Position numbers and translations under genes: made by a program
From: an uncultured Bacteroidales bacterium
GTDB taxonomy: Bacteria > Bacteroidota > Bacteroidia > Bacteroidales > Marinilabiliaceae
DNA length: 13,667 bases
Assembly (NCBI GenBank): GCA_934725785.1
Contig: CAKVCS010000014.1
Coordinates: 1 to 13,667, forward strand
Direction: 5' to 3'
Shown here: positions 1 through 7,259 of the stretch, one piece after another
How the letters are laid out: each line of letters opens with the position of its first letter
Numbering within the stretch: the first letter of the stretch is position 1
Notes under the pieces: model-generated
The model's input: only the letters and a program-made list of their open reading frames with translations
Told to the model about the DNA's origin: nothing
The model's database searches: none

Positions 1-209
1 GGCATGCTCACCATGGCGGCCCCGAGCGGCGTTGTCACCGTGGTCGGCGCGTAGTTGAGCGTCTTGCTCACCTCGTAGGCCATCATCTCGCCAATGCGCT
101 CAATGTTCCTTCGGAAGCGCATACGGTCTTTCTGGACGTTGGCGTCGCGCATCTCGGCGAGGTACTTGTTGATGACCGACTCTGTCTTGTCTATAATGTA
201 GATGTCCAT
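1..209 (-). CDS. upp: Uracil phosphoribosyltransferase, N-terminal part (cut by window edge)
   Basis: The enzyme makes UMP from uracil and PRPP in cytoplasmic pyrimidine salvage. Only 69 codons and two bases are in the window, starting at the ATG at 209. The translation contains RDANVQKDRMRFRRNIERIG followed by a segment ending in SKTLNY. I recognise this as the N-terminus of Bacteroidota uracil phosphoribosyltransferases, which are about 217 residues long. The PRPP-binding loop and uracil-binding site would lie beyond the left edge, so they cannot be checked. The ATG is 45 bp downstream of the radC stop on the same strand, so co-transcription is possible. No clear TAnnTTTG promoter was found in the gap. 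The assignment rests on sequence resemblance of the N-terminus alone. Confidence 0.8.
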   Translation of the reverse strand, partial: MDIYIIDKTESVINKYLAEMRDANVQKDRMRFRRNIERIGEMMAYEVSKTLNYAPTTVTTPLGAAMVSM

Positions 210-254
210 ATCTTGGGGTAAAGGGAAAGCAAAAAATCTTTATGCGCGGCGGCT

Positions 255-1034
255 TCAGTCGATCAGCCCCTCGTCGCGGAAACTGTAGAACAGCCTGCCC
301 GCCGAGCCGCGCGCCACGATGACGTGGTCCATGAAGCGCAGGTCGAGCGCAGAGGCCGCGGCCGCGATCCTCCTCGTCAGGTCGGAGTCCTGCCTGCTTG
401 GCTTGACGGATCCCGAGGGGTGGTTGTGCGCCACGAAGAAGCCCGAGCCTCCGAGCCTGATGACTTCGCGCATGAGGGTCCGGATGTCGACGACCGTTCC
501 GTTTATCCCGCCCTTGGAAATCATCTTCTCGCAGAGCACGTGGAGGTGCGCGTCGACCACCGCGACGTGGAACTCCTCGGTGGCGAGGTGGACGAGCCTT
601 GGGAGGAAGAACTTGTAGCAGTCTTCCGGCGATTTTATCTGTACCTGCTCGAGGCTCTCCATCTGCCTCCTCTTGCCGAGCTCGAGCGCGGCGGCGAAAG
701 CGATGGCCTTGGCCTCGCCGAGCCCCTTGGTGGCCATCAGCTCTTGGAGGGTGGCGTCGCCCATCCGCGTGATGCTGTTGCCGAACTGCTCGTATATCCG
801 CCTCGCGAGCTCCATGACATTTAGCCCGTGCAGGCCGGTCCGGAGCATTATGGCAATGAGGTCGGTGTCGGTAAGCGCGGCAGGGCCTAGCCTCTTGAAC
901 TTCTCCCTTGGCATGTCGCACTCTGGCATGCTCTCGTGGAGCGTCCTGCAGGCTGCTGGCGGAGGGTCGGCTGCCTGTGGGTTATGTCTTTCTTCCGTCA
1001 TGGACTTAGAGTGTGCGTGTTGGTTTCCGTTCAT
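255..1034 (-). CDS. radC: RadC family JAMM-domain protein
   Basis: The frame encodes 259 residues. It has the N-terminal RadC signature (PREKFKRLGPAALTD, residues 42-56), a helix-hairpin-helix segment (KGLGEAKA, 103-110), and a C-terminal JAB1/MPN/Mov34 metalloprotease-like domain. The zinc-site pattern is intact: Glu153 or Glu154, His203-Asn-His205-Pro-Ser-Gly, and Asp216. The family was named for DNA repair, but its function in most bacteria is unproven. Relatives occur widely in housekeeping positions and on mobile elements. The start is uncertain. The ATG at 1034 gives a poorly conserved leader and lies only 6 nt from a strong hairpin. The ATG at 1001 (Met12) is equally plausible. The gene lies between metG and upp on the same strand, which suggests the chromosomal housekeeping copy. 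Confidence 0.93.
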   Translation of the reverse strand: MNGNQHAHSKSMTEERHNPQAADPPPAACRTLHESMPECDMPREKFKRLGPAALTDTDLIAIMLRTGLHGLNVMELARRIYEQFGNSITRMGDATLQELMATKGLGEAKAIAFAAALELGKRRQMESLEQVQIKSPEDCYKFFLPRLVHLATEEFHVAVVDAHLHVLCEKMISKGGINGTVVDIRTLMREVIRLGGSGFFVAHNHPSGSVKPSRQDSDLTRRIAAAASALDLRFMDHVIVARGSAGRLFYSFRDEGLID

Positions 1035-1040
1035 AGAGAG

Positions 1041-1099
1041 AGCCTTGCCCCTCCGCCCCCTCGCCTTGCGGCGGGAGATGTTGGCGGAGGGTCAAGGCT
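1041..1099. repeat. 17-bp inverted repeat between metG and radC
   Basis: The left arm is AGCCTTGCCCCTCCGCC (1041-1057). The right arm, 1083-1099, pairs with it over 17 positions with a single C/T mismatch (1048 against 1092). The 25-nt interior can form a second small stem (CGCC/GGCG around TTGC). The GC-rich hairpin starts 63 nt after the metG stop. On neither strand is it followed by a U-tract, so it is not a textbook intrinsic terminator. It could stabilise the metG 3' end, act as a weak terminator, or affect radC translation, because it ends 6 nt before the ATG at 1034. Confidence 0.75.
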
Positions 1100-1162
1100 G
1101 TTACTTATCACGGCCTTGCGGGGCGGCCATTCGAAATGTCCGATACGACACCGCCGGGCTTA

Positions 1163-3208
1163 TTACCTTACCTGGCAGCCGGGTCGCACTTCGGCGCTTG
1201 GCGTGACCACCGAGAGGTTGCCGTCGGCATCCTCCGCGCTGAGAATCATGCCTTGGCTCTCTATGCCCTTGAGCTTGCGCGGGGCGAGGTTGGCGATGAA
1301 GAGGACCCTCTTGCCGATGAGGTCCTCGGGCTTGTAGAATTTTGCTATGCCGGAGATTATGGTGCGTCCGCCGAGGCCATCGTCAATCTTGAAGACGAGC
1401 AGTTTGTCGGCCTTTGGCACTTTCTGGCAGTCGGTGACGAGCCCCACCCGGATGTCGAGCTTCTCGAACGCCGAGAAGTCGACTGTCTCGGCCACGGGGC
1501 TGGGCTGCCAGTCTCTCTGCTCGTTTTGCTTCTTGATGGCCTCGAGCTTTGCCAGCTGGGCCTCGACCACGCTGTCGTCGACCTTCTCGAAGAGCAGCTC
1601 GGCCTTGCCTATGGCGTGCCCGGCGGGCAATATCCCCATGTCGCCAAGCTTGTCCCATGGCTGCTGGCCTATGCCGAGCTGGTTTCTCATCTTGGCTGCG
1701 GAGAAGGGCAGGAATGGCTCCATGACTATGGAGAGGTTGGCGACAATCTGGAGGCCGATGTTGAGGATTGTGGCGACTCGCGCCATGTCTGTCTTTGCGA
1801 GCTTCCACGGCTCGGTGTCGGCGAGATACTTGTTGCCGATGCGCGCCATGTTCATGGCCTCTTTCTGCGCGTCGCGGAATCGGAAGGTTTCAAGGAGAGC
1901 CTCGACCTCCTTGCGCTCGGCTCGAAAGTCCTCGATGGCCTTGTTGTCAATATCGAGCAGGGCCGCGGCCTGGGGTACTTTGCCATCGAAGTACTTGTGC
2001 GTGAGGACGACGACACGGTTGACGAAGTTGCCGAGGATGGCTACGAGCTCGTTGTTGTTGCGTGCTTGGAAGTCGGCCCATGTGAAGTCGTTGTCCTTTG
2101 TCTCGGGAGCGTTTGCGGTAAGCACGTATCGGAGCACGTCCTGCTTGCCTGGGAACTCCTGGAGGTACTCGTGGAGCCAGATGGCCCAGTTGCGGGAGGT
2201 CGAGATTTTGTCGCCCTCGAGGTTCATGAACTCGTTGGCCGGTACGTTGTCCGGGAGATTGTATCCGCCGTGGGCCTTGAGCATGGCCGGGAAGACGATG
2301 CAGTGGAAGACGATGTTGTCTTTGCCAATGAAGTGGATGAGCCTGGTCTCGGGATCTTTCCACCACTTCTCCCAGTCGTCCGGGCGCAGCTCCTTGGTGT
2401 TGGAGATGTACCCGATTGGCGCGTCGAACCATACGTAGAGGACCTTGCCCTCAGCGCCCTCGACAGGCACTGGGATGCCCCAGTCGAGGTCGCGGGAGAC
2501 GGCTCGGGGCTGCAAGCCCATGTCGAGCCAGCTCTTGCACTGGCCGTAGACGTTGGACCTCCACTCCTTGTGGTCCTCGAGAATCCACTTGCGGAGCCAA
2601 GGCTCGTGCTTGTCGAGTGGGAGGTACCAGTGCGTGGTCTCCTTGAGCACGGGCTTTGAGCCGCTTATGGTGCTGTGCGGGTTGATGAGGTCGAGCGCGG
2701 AGAGGCTGGTCCCGCACTTCTCGCACTGGTCGCCATACGCCTTGTCGTTGCCGCAGTGGGGGCATGTGCCCATTATATACCTGTCGGCGAGGAACTGTTT
2801 GGCCTCCTCGTCATAGTATTGCTTTGTTGTTTTTTGGACGAACTCGCCCTTGTCGTAGAGCGTCCGGAAGAAGTCCGACGCCACCTGCGCGTGGGTCTTG
2901 CTGGTGGTGCGGCTGTAGATGTCCATGGTTATGCCGAAGTCCTCGAACGACTTCTTTATTATGTTGTGGTACCTGTCGACGACGTCCTGCGGCGTGCACC
3001 CCTCCTTCTTAGCCCTTATGGTTATGGGGACCCCATGCTCGTCGGATCCGCCGATCATGAGGACGTCCTCGCCCTTGGATCGCAGGTAGCGCGTGTATAT
3101 GTCCGCCGGGACGTAGACGCCAGCCAGATGCCCGATGTGGACCGGGCCGTTGGCATAAGGGAGCGCCGTCGTGACGAGCGTCCGCTTGAACTTCTTCTCT
3201 TCTGCCAT
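1163..3208 (-). CDS. metG: Methionyl-tRNA synthetase with C-terminal tRNA-binding domain
   Basis: This class I aminoacyl-tRNA synthetase charges tRNA-Met for initiation and elongation. From the ATG at 3208 it is 681 residues. A frame extending to 3220 would need a TTG start and adds only four residues. The HIGH motif is at residues 24-27 within GPVHIGH. The KMSKS-equivalent is KISTS (334-338). The zinc knuckle has four cysteines: Cys149, Cys152, Cys162 and Cys165. Residues from about 576 form the EMAP/Trbp111-type OB-fold (FEKLDIRVG and a later segment with SQGMILSA). This dimerisation and tRNA-binding module is found in the long bacterial form. All domains are present and no frameshift is seen. 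It follows frr on the same strand after 219 bp that include a hairpin, so it may be expressed separately. No convincing promoter was found. Confidence 0.98.
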   Translation of the reverse strand: MAEEKKFKRTLVTTALPYANGPVHIGHLAGVYVPADIYTRYLRSKGEDVLMIGGSDEHGVPITIRAKKEGCTPQDVVDRYHNIIKKSFEDFGITMDIYSRTTSKTHAQVASDFFRTLYDKGEFVQKTTKQYYDEEAKQFLADRYIMGTCPHCGNDKAYGDQCEKCGTSLSALDLINPHSTISGSKPVLKETTHWYLPLDKHEPWLRKWILEDHKEWRSNVYGQCKSWLDMGLQPRAVSRDLDWGIPVPVEGAEGKVLYVWFDAPIGYISNTKELRPDDWEKWWKDPETRLIHFIGKDNIVFHCIVFPAMLKAHGGYNLPDNVPANEFMNLEGDKISTSRNWAIWLHEYLQEFPGKQDVLRYVLTANAPETKDNDFTWADFQARNNNELVAILGNFVNRVVVLTHKYFDGKVPQAAALLDIDNKAIEDFRAERKEVEALLETFRFRDAQKEAMNMARIGNKYLADTEPWKLAKTDMARVATILNIGLQIVANLSIVMEPFLPFSAAKMRNQLGIGQQPWDKLGDMGILPAGHAIGKAELLFEKVDDSVVEAQLAKLEAIKKQNEQRDWQPSPVAETVDFSAFEKLDIRVGLVTDCQKVPKADKLLVFKIDDGLGGRTIISGIAKFYKPEDLIGKRVLFIANLAPRKLKGIESQGMILSAEDADGNLSVVTPSAEVRPGCQVR

Positions 3209-3342
3209 GTGAGTCAACAAGTTATTTAAGGTGGCGTTAGTGTTAGTTCACAAAACGCCGTGCGCGGTCGGCCGAGGCCATGACGCGGCGCGAATATACT
3301 ATTTTTCCTCCGTATATCACCGCGGCGGGCTGAGGCGAGGCT

Positions 3343-3394
3343 AAGCCGCCTCGGCGCGCCCCCCCGAGTGGGGTGTGGCGCTCCGAGGCGGCTT
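3343..3394. repeat. 12-bp perfect inverted repeat in the frr-metG gap
   Basis: The arms AAGCCGCCTCGG (3343-3354) and CCGAGGCGGCTT (3383-3394) are perfectly complementary. The interior extends the stem after one mismatch with GCGCC/GGCGC, then a C-run against GGGG. The hairpin begins 33 nt after the frr stop, where a terminator would be expected, but no U-tract follows on either strand. A second possible pairing, GAGGCG (3332-3337) with CGCCTC (3347-3352 region), would compete with the main stem. It may be a terminator of 239-aa gene-frr transcription or a structured metG leader; the sequence does not decide. Confidence 0.6.
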
Positions 3395-3427
3395 GTGGCG
3401 TGGTGCTGTTGTCGGGAAGGCTTTACG

Positions 3428-3991
3428 CTATACAGTCATTATGTCCTTCTCCTTGACTGCGTACATGTCATCGATCTTCTTGATGTGCGCGTCGTGGATT
3501 TTCTGGACTTCCGCCTCCTTGTCTTTCTGGATGTCCTCCCCGAGCCCGTCTTTCTTGAGCTTCTTGATCTCCTCGATGGCGTCTCGCCTGATGTTTCTGA
3601 CGGCTATTTTGGAGTCCTCGCAAGTGCGCTTGGCGAGCTTGGCGAGGTCGCGTCGGCGCTCCTCTGTGAGGGGCGGGATCATAATCCTGATTATCTCGCC
3701 GTTATTGTCCGGGTTGAGCCCGAGGTTGGCCGCCATGATGGCCTTCTCTATGGGTCCTATCATGGTCTTGTCCCAAGGCTTGACGGCGATTGTTCGAGGA
3801 TCTGGGACGGAGACGTTGGCCACCTGGTTGAGTGGCGTCGGGGCTCCGTAGGACTCGACCTTGATGTCGTCGAGGACCCGCGGGTTGGCCTTGCCTGCCC
3901 TTATCTTTCCGAGTTCGTAATCGAGGTGCTCAATGGCTTTGCCCATCTGCTCTTTGACTTCGTCCATGATGAGCTCCAATTCTTCGTCCAT
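3428..3991 (-). CDS. frr: Ribosome recycling factor
   Basis: RRF acts in the cytoplasm with EF-G to split post-termination ribosomes so that subunits can be reused. The protein is 187 residues, against about 185 for the family, and appears complete. Recognisable family segments are LGKIRAGKANPRVLDDI near residues 27-43, YGAPTPLNQVANVSVPDPR at about 48-66, and the helical segment with PPLTEERRRDL near residue 106. The last third is a charged helix (domain I three-helix bundle). The ATG at 3991 lies 63 bp downstream of the stop of the 239-aa gene on the same strand. No TAnnTTTG box is visible in that gap, so the two are probably co-transcribed. Confidence 0.98.
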   Translation of the reverse strand: MDEELELIMDEVKEQMGKAIEHLDYELGKIRAGKANPRVLDDIKVESYGAPTPLNQVANVSVPDPRTIAVKPWDKTMIGPIEKAIMAANLGLNPDNNGEIIRIMIPPLTEERRRDLAKLAKRTCEDSKIAVRNIRRDAIEEIKKLKKDGLGEDIQKDKEAEVQKIHDAHIKKIDDMYAVKEKDIMTV

Positions 3992-4054
3992 AATCTATCT
4001 TAGGGTTATTTGTTTTGTCTTTGCTTAATTTGTTCGGATGGGCCGCGCGCGGTT

Positions 4055-4774
4055 TCATATTTGCCCAAGCAGGAAGTCCCGTTGCCTCTCCTGCGGCCTG
4101 TAGAAGTAGACGAGCCCGTAGGCTTGGCAAATCTCCCTCTTCTCGTCGGAGTCTATGGGCGCGAGCGCCTCTTCGACCTCGTTCCACACTTTGAGGATGA
4201 TGTCGTCGGCTTTTTTCCGGACGTCGTCGAGCTTGTCATGGTACTTTTGTATGGTCTGCAGGATGTCCCGCTGCTTGTTGTAGTTCTCCTCGAATATCTG
4301 CAGCTTGACTTTCACGAGCGCTATGGAGGGGTTGTATATGCGGTTTCCCCCCCCCGCGGCCATTCTCGCCTCTTCTCCCTCGACGACCTTGTGCCCCCAG
4401 TCGACCACCTGCTGGTTTGAGGCCAGGTCCGGCACAGCCGCGCCGCAATCTCCGAGGCCGAGCTTGTCCCTCATCTCGGCCTTTATCTCGCCCCTCGCTA
4501 TGCACATGTTGAAGACCTGGATGAAGTGTGAGAGGTAGAGTCGCGCCACGGCACCGGCGTCGGCCACCTGCTTGCTCACGGACGCCTGCCTGTCCTTGCT
4601 GTCAAGGTATTGCTGGACGGCCTGCTCGAAGAGCGGCGTGAATGATGCCACCTCGAGCGCAGTGCGTTGCGAGAAGCGCAGGTCGGCGGGTGAAACGGCT
4701 TTCACCTGCTGAATGGCGGCTTTCAAGGCTCTGAGCCTCGCCTGGTCCGTGTTTGGCAGACGACGGTACGGCAT
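4055..4774 (-). CDS. Conserved-looking helical protein of unknown function
   Basis: I do not recognise a named family. From the ATG at 4774 the protein has 239 residues, with no signal peptide and no membrane segment, so it is probably cytoplasmic. It starts MPYRRLPNTDQARLRALKAA. That N-terminus looks like proteins labelled hypothetical in Bacteroidales, which is memory and not a search. The frame continues upstream to an ATG at 4822 (16 extra residues), but those residues look non-conserved. Most of the chain is predicted helical by eye. Residues 154-205 are rich in Lys, Glu, Asp and Gln and could form a coiled coil. Residues 141-143 (GGG) are encoded by a run of nine G. The gene is just upstream of frr and has a likely promoter at 4904-4934, giving a leader of about 120 nt. 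A structural or scaffolding role is possible, but no function is assigned. Confidence 0.85.
   Translation of the reverse strand: MPYRRLPNTDQARLRALKAAIQQVKAVSPADLRFSQRTALEVASFTPLFEQAVQQYLDSKDRQASVSKQVADAGAVARLYLSHFIQVFNMCIARGEIKAEMRDKLGLGDCGAAVPDLASNQQVVDWGHKVVEGEEARMAAGGGNRIYNPSIALVKVKLQIFEENYNKQRDILQTIQKYHDKLDDVRKKADDIILKVWNEVEEALAPIDSDEKREICQAYGLVYFYRPQERQRDFLLGQI
4347..4355 (-). repeat. Nine-G homopolymer inside the 239-aa gene
   Basis: On the coding strand nine consecutive G span the codons GCG GGG GGG GGA (Ala140 to Gly143). Tracts this long are prone to slipped-strand errors in replication and in sequencing. Adding one G moves translation into a frame that ends at 4236. Losing one G gives a stop about eight codons after the tract. 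Both events would remove the C-terminal helical region. The reading frame is intact as given. Confidence 0.9.
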
Positions 4775-4903
4775 ACGCTGAAGTGTGTGGCGAGATGAGA
4801 ATGAGGAGTGGGACACGCACATAACTGCGTGCGTGAGGGGCAGGACCCGCGCCGAGCTTCGTGAAGCGGAGGCATACGGACAGCCCCATGGCGCAGGTTA
4901 CGG

Positions 4904-4934
4904 CAAAAATAGCAAATAGACGCTAAAAGTCAAT
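4904..4934 (-). promoter_or_regulatory. Predicted Bacteroidota-type promoter for the 239-aa gene and frr
   Basis: On the minus strand the -7 element TATTTTTG (4911-4904) matches the TAnnTTTG consensus exactly. An ATTG at 4934-4931 sits 19 nt upstream, at the usual distance for the -33 TTG/TTTG element. Transcription would start near 4897, leaving about 120 nt of leader to the ATG at 4774 or 75 nt to the alternative ATG at 4822. Confidence 0.5.
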
Positions 4935-4944
4935 AAAGCTCAAT

Positions 4945-4974
4945 GCTTTTTCTCTTGTCGCTGGCGAGAAAAGC
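4945..4974 (-). terminator. Possible weak terminator after manC
   Basis: The arms GCTTTTTCTC (4945-4954) and GAGAAAAGC (4966-4974) form a nine-pair stem with one bulged base and an 11-nt loop. The stem begins at the manC stop codon. There is no proper U-tract downstream on the minus strand (CATTGAGCTTTATTG follows), so termination would be weak. Its position, immediately before a predicted promoter, is the main argument for it. Confidence 0.35.
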
Positions 4975-6047
4975 TAATCTTGCTCAGCCTTAATCTCTGA
5001 CGCGTAGCGCCACGCTGACGCGCCGCTGTCTCGCGGACATACGAGCGTGACACCCGCCCGCTGGACGACCATATAGTCGCGCAGCCCCTCGATGACACAC
5101 ACGGAACCGGCGTCGACGTTGACAAGGCAGCCCGACGCCTCCTTGAGCAACGCGTTTCCCGATACGACGGCATTGCCTTTGGAGTCTTTTGCGCTCTGCT
5201 CATATATGGCGCCCCAGCCACCGATGTCGCTCCACAGTGCCGATGAGAGGCAGACCACAACGTTGCGCGCCTTCTCGAGCACCGCATAGTCGACGGATAT
5301 GGTCTCGCACTGGTCATAGACCGACCGCAGGACGTCATCGCCCCACTTCGAGGCTGGCAGGGCGTCGAGTGCGTCAAAAGGGGTCTGCACGGTCGGCATG
5401 AACTGCCGCATGGCGCTCTCGATGACGTCGCACCGCCAGACGAAGACACCAGAGTTCCAACAGAAGTCGCCACAGTCGAAAAAGAGCTGTGCCATCTCGG
5501 CATCGGGCTTCTCGGTGAACGTCTTGACGGCTTTCACCGAACCGGAACGAGCGTTGAGGGCGTCGCCACCCACCTGTATGTAACCGTAGGCCGTCTCAGG
5601 ACGCGACGCCTTGATTCCTATTGTCACAATGTCGCGGTTCTCTGCGGCATACTCCACGGCATCGTGGACGGTCGCGATGAAGGCGTCGTTGTTGAGGATG
5701 AGGTGGTCGGAAGGTGTCACGACCATGATGGCCTCGGGATCTTTCTGCTTTATAAACGCCGCGGCAAGCGATATGGCCGCGGCGGTGTTACGCTTGAACG
5801 GCTCGCACAGGATATTCTCCCGGGGGACGTCGGGCAACTGCTCCTCAACGAGGGCGCGATAGCCGGCGAGGGTGACAACAACGAAGTGGTCCGCCCCACA
5901 CAGGGGCAGGAATCGGCTGTAGGTGAGCTGGAGCATTGTCCGCCCCACGCCCGCAAGGTCGATAAACTGCTTAGGCTTTGACTCCTGGCTAAGAGGCCAA
6001 AGGCGGGTGCCCGTGCCTCCAGCGAGAATTACGCAAAAGGTCTGCAT
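4974..6047 (-). CDS. manC: Mannose-1-phosphate guanylyltransferase (GDP-mannose pyrophosphorylase)
   Basis: The enzyme joins mannose-1-phosphate and GTP to make GDP-mannose, the donor for mannose- and fucose-containing glycans, including surface polysaccharides. From the ATG at 6047 the protein has 357 residues. That is the size of the stand-alone nucleotidyltransferase without the phosphomannose isomerase domain of longer ManC/AlgA proteins. Visible motifs are the nucleotide-binding signature GGTGTRLWPLS (10-20) followed by KPKQF, EPFKRNTA (82-89), TPSDH (111-115), PETAYGYI (150-157), FTEKP (177-181) and WNSGVF (197-202). The frame extends 15 codons upstream, but the native N-terminus MQTFCVILAGG fits the family exactly. 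It stands alone between the lipoprotein gene (114-bp gap) and the 239-aa gene, with no other sugar genes in the window. A link to T9SS cargo or LPS glycosylation is only an inference. Confidence 0.96.
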   Translation of the reverse strand: MQTFCVILAGGTGTRLWPLSQESKPKQFIDLAGVGRTMLQLTYSRFLPLCGADHFVVVTLAGYRALVEEQLPDVPRENILCEPFKRNTAAAISLAAAFIKQKDPEAIMVVTPSDHLILNNDAFIATVHDAVEYAAENRDIVTIGIKASRPETAYGYIQVGGDALNARSGSVKAVKTFTEKPDAEMAQLFFDCGDFCWNSGVFVWRCDVIESAMRQFMPTVQTPFDALDALPASKWGDDVLRSVYDQCETISVDYAVLEKARNVVVCLSSALWSDIGGWGAIYEQSAKDSKGNAVVSGNALLKEASGCLVNVDAGSVCVIEGLRDYMVVQRAGVTLVCPRDSGASAWRYASEIKAEQD

Positions 6048-6068
6048 AAGGGAAATGTGAGAATTGGC

Positions 6069-6087
6069 TGGCGGGGCTCGCCCGCCA
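6069..6087. repeat. 7-bp hairpin in the manC leader
   Basis: The arms TGGCGGG (6069-6075) and CCCGCCA (6081-6087) are perfectly complementary around a 5-nt loop. On the minus strand the hairpin lies between the predicted -7 box (6092-6099) and the manC ATG at 6047, ending about 21 nt before the start codon. No U-tract follows. It may only stabilise the leader. Confidence 0.45.
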
Positions 6088-6091
6088 TTCA

Positions 6092-6099
6092 CAAAGATA
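6092..6099 (-). promoter_or_regulatory. Predicted -7 promoter element for manC
   Basis: TATCTTTG on the minus strand matches TAnnTTTG exactly and lies 45 nt before the manC ATG. No TTTG-like -33 element is seen at the expected distance, so support is partial. Confidence 0.35.
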
Positions 6100-6161
6100 G
6101 TCCAAAAAGGCTTTGAGGGGCTCGACGGCCGGGATATTCTTCAACACCGCAAGTTTGAGCA

Positions 6162-7226
6162 TCATTGCGCAAAGACTGGCCTGATCGGCATTCGGTATGT
6201 CTTGCCACACCTCACGGCGCTGCACGAGCCGTCGGCATTAAGCGTCAGCGCAATCGCTTTGTCAGACGAGCTCGACGTCTGTCCGCTCCAGAGCATAAAG
6301 CTCGCCCCGCGGGCAAGGAAGACGGAGTTCGAGTTGTAGTACCCTGCAAACGGGATGAAGATGAAGTTGCCATAATAATCACCCCTGCCGTAAACCTTAT
6401 ATCCCTCTACCCCATTTTCCTCGCCAGTCTTCCAGTCGCACTGGTTTATCAGCTCGACGAGCTGCTTCTGAGTCGGAGAGGTCCATCCTGAACCAAGCTC
6501 GACAGTAGCGGGGTCGGAATCAGACCCGGCAATATCGCCCGAAGGCAATGACGCGGATGAAGTTTTCCCCGCTTCGCTGTCAGGCTGCCCGTAAAAATAA
6601 TACACACCCGACTGATAAGGGCGTGTAGCCCCGAGGTTACACGACGCCCACTTGACAGAGAGGCCAAGGTCCACAGCCTCGGCCGTGAACTTGTCGGGGA
6701 GCGCGGTCTCAAACACCAAGACATCGCCAAAAGCCTCCTCAGCCGTGTTGTAGCGGTAATAGAGCCTGTACCTGTAGGTGCTCTGGGCTACGAGCCCGTT
6801 GACATAGAGTACGCAGACGCCATCCTCGTCAAGCCACCGGTGGTTTATATAGACCTCCTTGCACCCCTTGCCGAACGCAAGTTCCTTCTTCGGGTTGTCC
6901 GTCATTAGCAGCACAAGCTGAGAGGCCTGAAGTTTCTCGGCGGGCGCGTTATAACGCACAACAACTCGGGCGCACGTAGACGAGACTCCATACACGTCGC
7001 CAGTTATAGCCAATCGGAGATTATCGGAGAGCACAGCCTTGATCGCCGCTGCTCGGGCGGAGACTGTGTCGGCATCCGCCACACTGCGCCCCTCAGCACC
7101 CGAGCCATCAGGCTCCACGGAGTCCTCCCCGCATGAGACCGTAAACAGTGATAACAAAACTAAGGACAGCACAGAGCTCTCCGCGGCCCGCCACCCCATT
7201 CTCAACATCTCATTAATTATCCTCAT
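6162..7226 (-). CDS. Lipoprotein with FN3-like and Fibrobacter-paralogous-type domains
   Basis: From the ATG at 7226 the protein has 354 residues. A hydrophobic stretch (VLSLVLLSLFTV, 19-30) leads into a lipobox with Cys32 (TVSC), so it is a predicted lipoprotein. Acidic residues after the Cys (GEDS) suggest surface or outer-membrane placement. Residues about 70-177 look like an FN3/Ig-type beta domain ending in an LVAQSTYRYRLYYRY...VFET pattern. Residues 184-354 match the repeated Bacteroidota module beginning AVDLGLSVKWASCNLGA, with WTSPTQKQLVELI in the middle and RMPIRPV near the end. This is the Fib_succ_major/DUF1566-like type (TIGR02145), whose role is unknown. The frame is open to 7301, but those codons overlap the promoter box at 7260-7267, which favours 7226. 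Met at 7208 or 7199 are alternatives. It follows the T9SS operon but is separated from it by a terminator. It lacks an obvious T9SS sorting domain. Confidence 0.85.
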   Translation of the reverse strand: MRIINEMLRMGWRAAESSVLSLVLLSLFTVSCGEDSVEPDGSGAEGRSVADADTVSARAAAIKAVLSDNLRLAITGDVYGVSSTCARVVVRYNAPAEKLQASQLVLLMTDNPKKELAFGKGCKEVYINHRWLDEDGVCVLYVNGLVAQSTYRYRLYYRYNTAEEAFGDVLVFETALPDKFTAEAVDLGLSVKWASCNLGATRPYQSGVYYFYGQPDSEAGKTSSASLPSGDIAGSDSDPATVELGSGWTSPTQKQLVELINQCDWKTGEENGVEGYKVYGRGDYYGNFIFIPFAGYYNSNSVFLARGASFMLWSGQTSSSSDKAIALTLNADGSCSAVRCGKTYRMPIRPVFAQ

Positions 7227-7259
7227 AAACTGAAAAGTAAAGACAGTTCGTCCTACGTA

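Noticed and set aside
100..921. 273-codon minus-strand frame overlapping radC and upp
   Set aside because: It is out of frame with both recognised genes, is rich in Arg, Pro, Ala and His, and shows no motif. It is a frame shadow.
2206..2220. KISTS in place of KMSKS in methionyl-tRNA synthetase
   Set aside because: Variants of this loop with a conserved lysine and serines are common in methionyl-tRNA synthetases. All other motifs and the zinc knuckle are intact, so this is not a sign of inactivation.
1136..2659. 507-codon plus-strand open frame opposite metG, with similar long frames opposite gldN (7470-8399) and gldK (11549-12319)
   Set aside because: They are antisense to well-supported genes, and their Leu/Val/Glu/Asp-rich composition is what reverse-strand reading of a GC-rich coding sequence produces. 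No family motif or signal peptide is visible.
3209..3427. Possible tRNA or small RNA gene in the GC-rich frr-metG gap
   Set aside because: No T-loop GTTCGA-type sequence or cloverleaf arrangement could be found. The structure is explained by one inverted repeat and its flanks.
5989..6225. 78-codon frame spanning the gap between the lipoprotein gene and manC
   Set aside because: It overlaps both recognised genes in a different frame and has no recognisable features.
4974..6225. Part of a capsule or O-antigen gene cluster around manC
   Set aside because: No glycosyltransferase, flippase, polymerase or other sugar-nucleotide gene is adjacent; both neighbours are unrelated.
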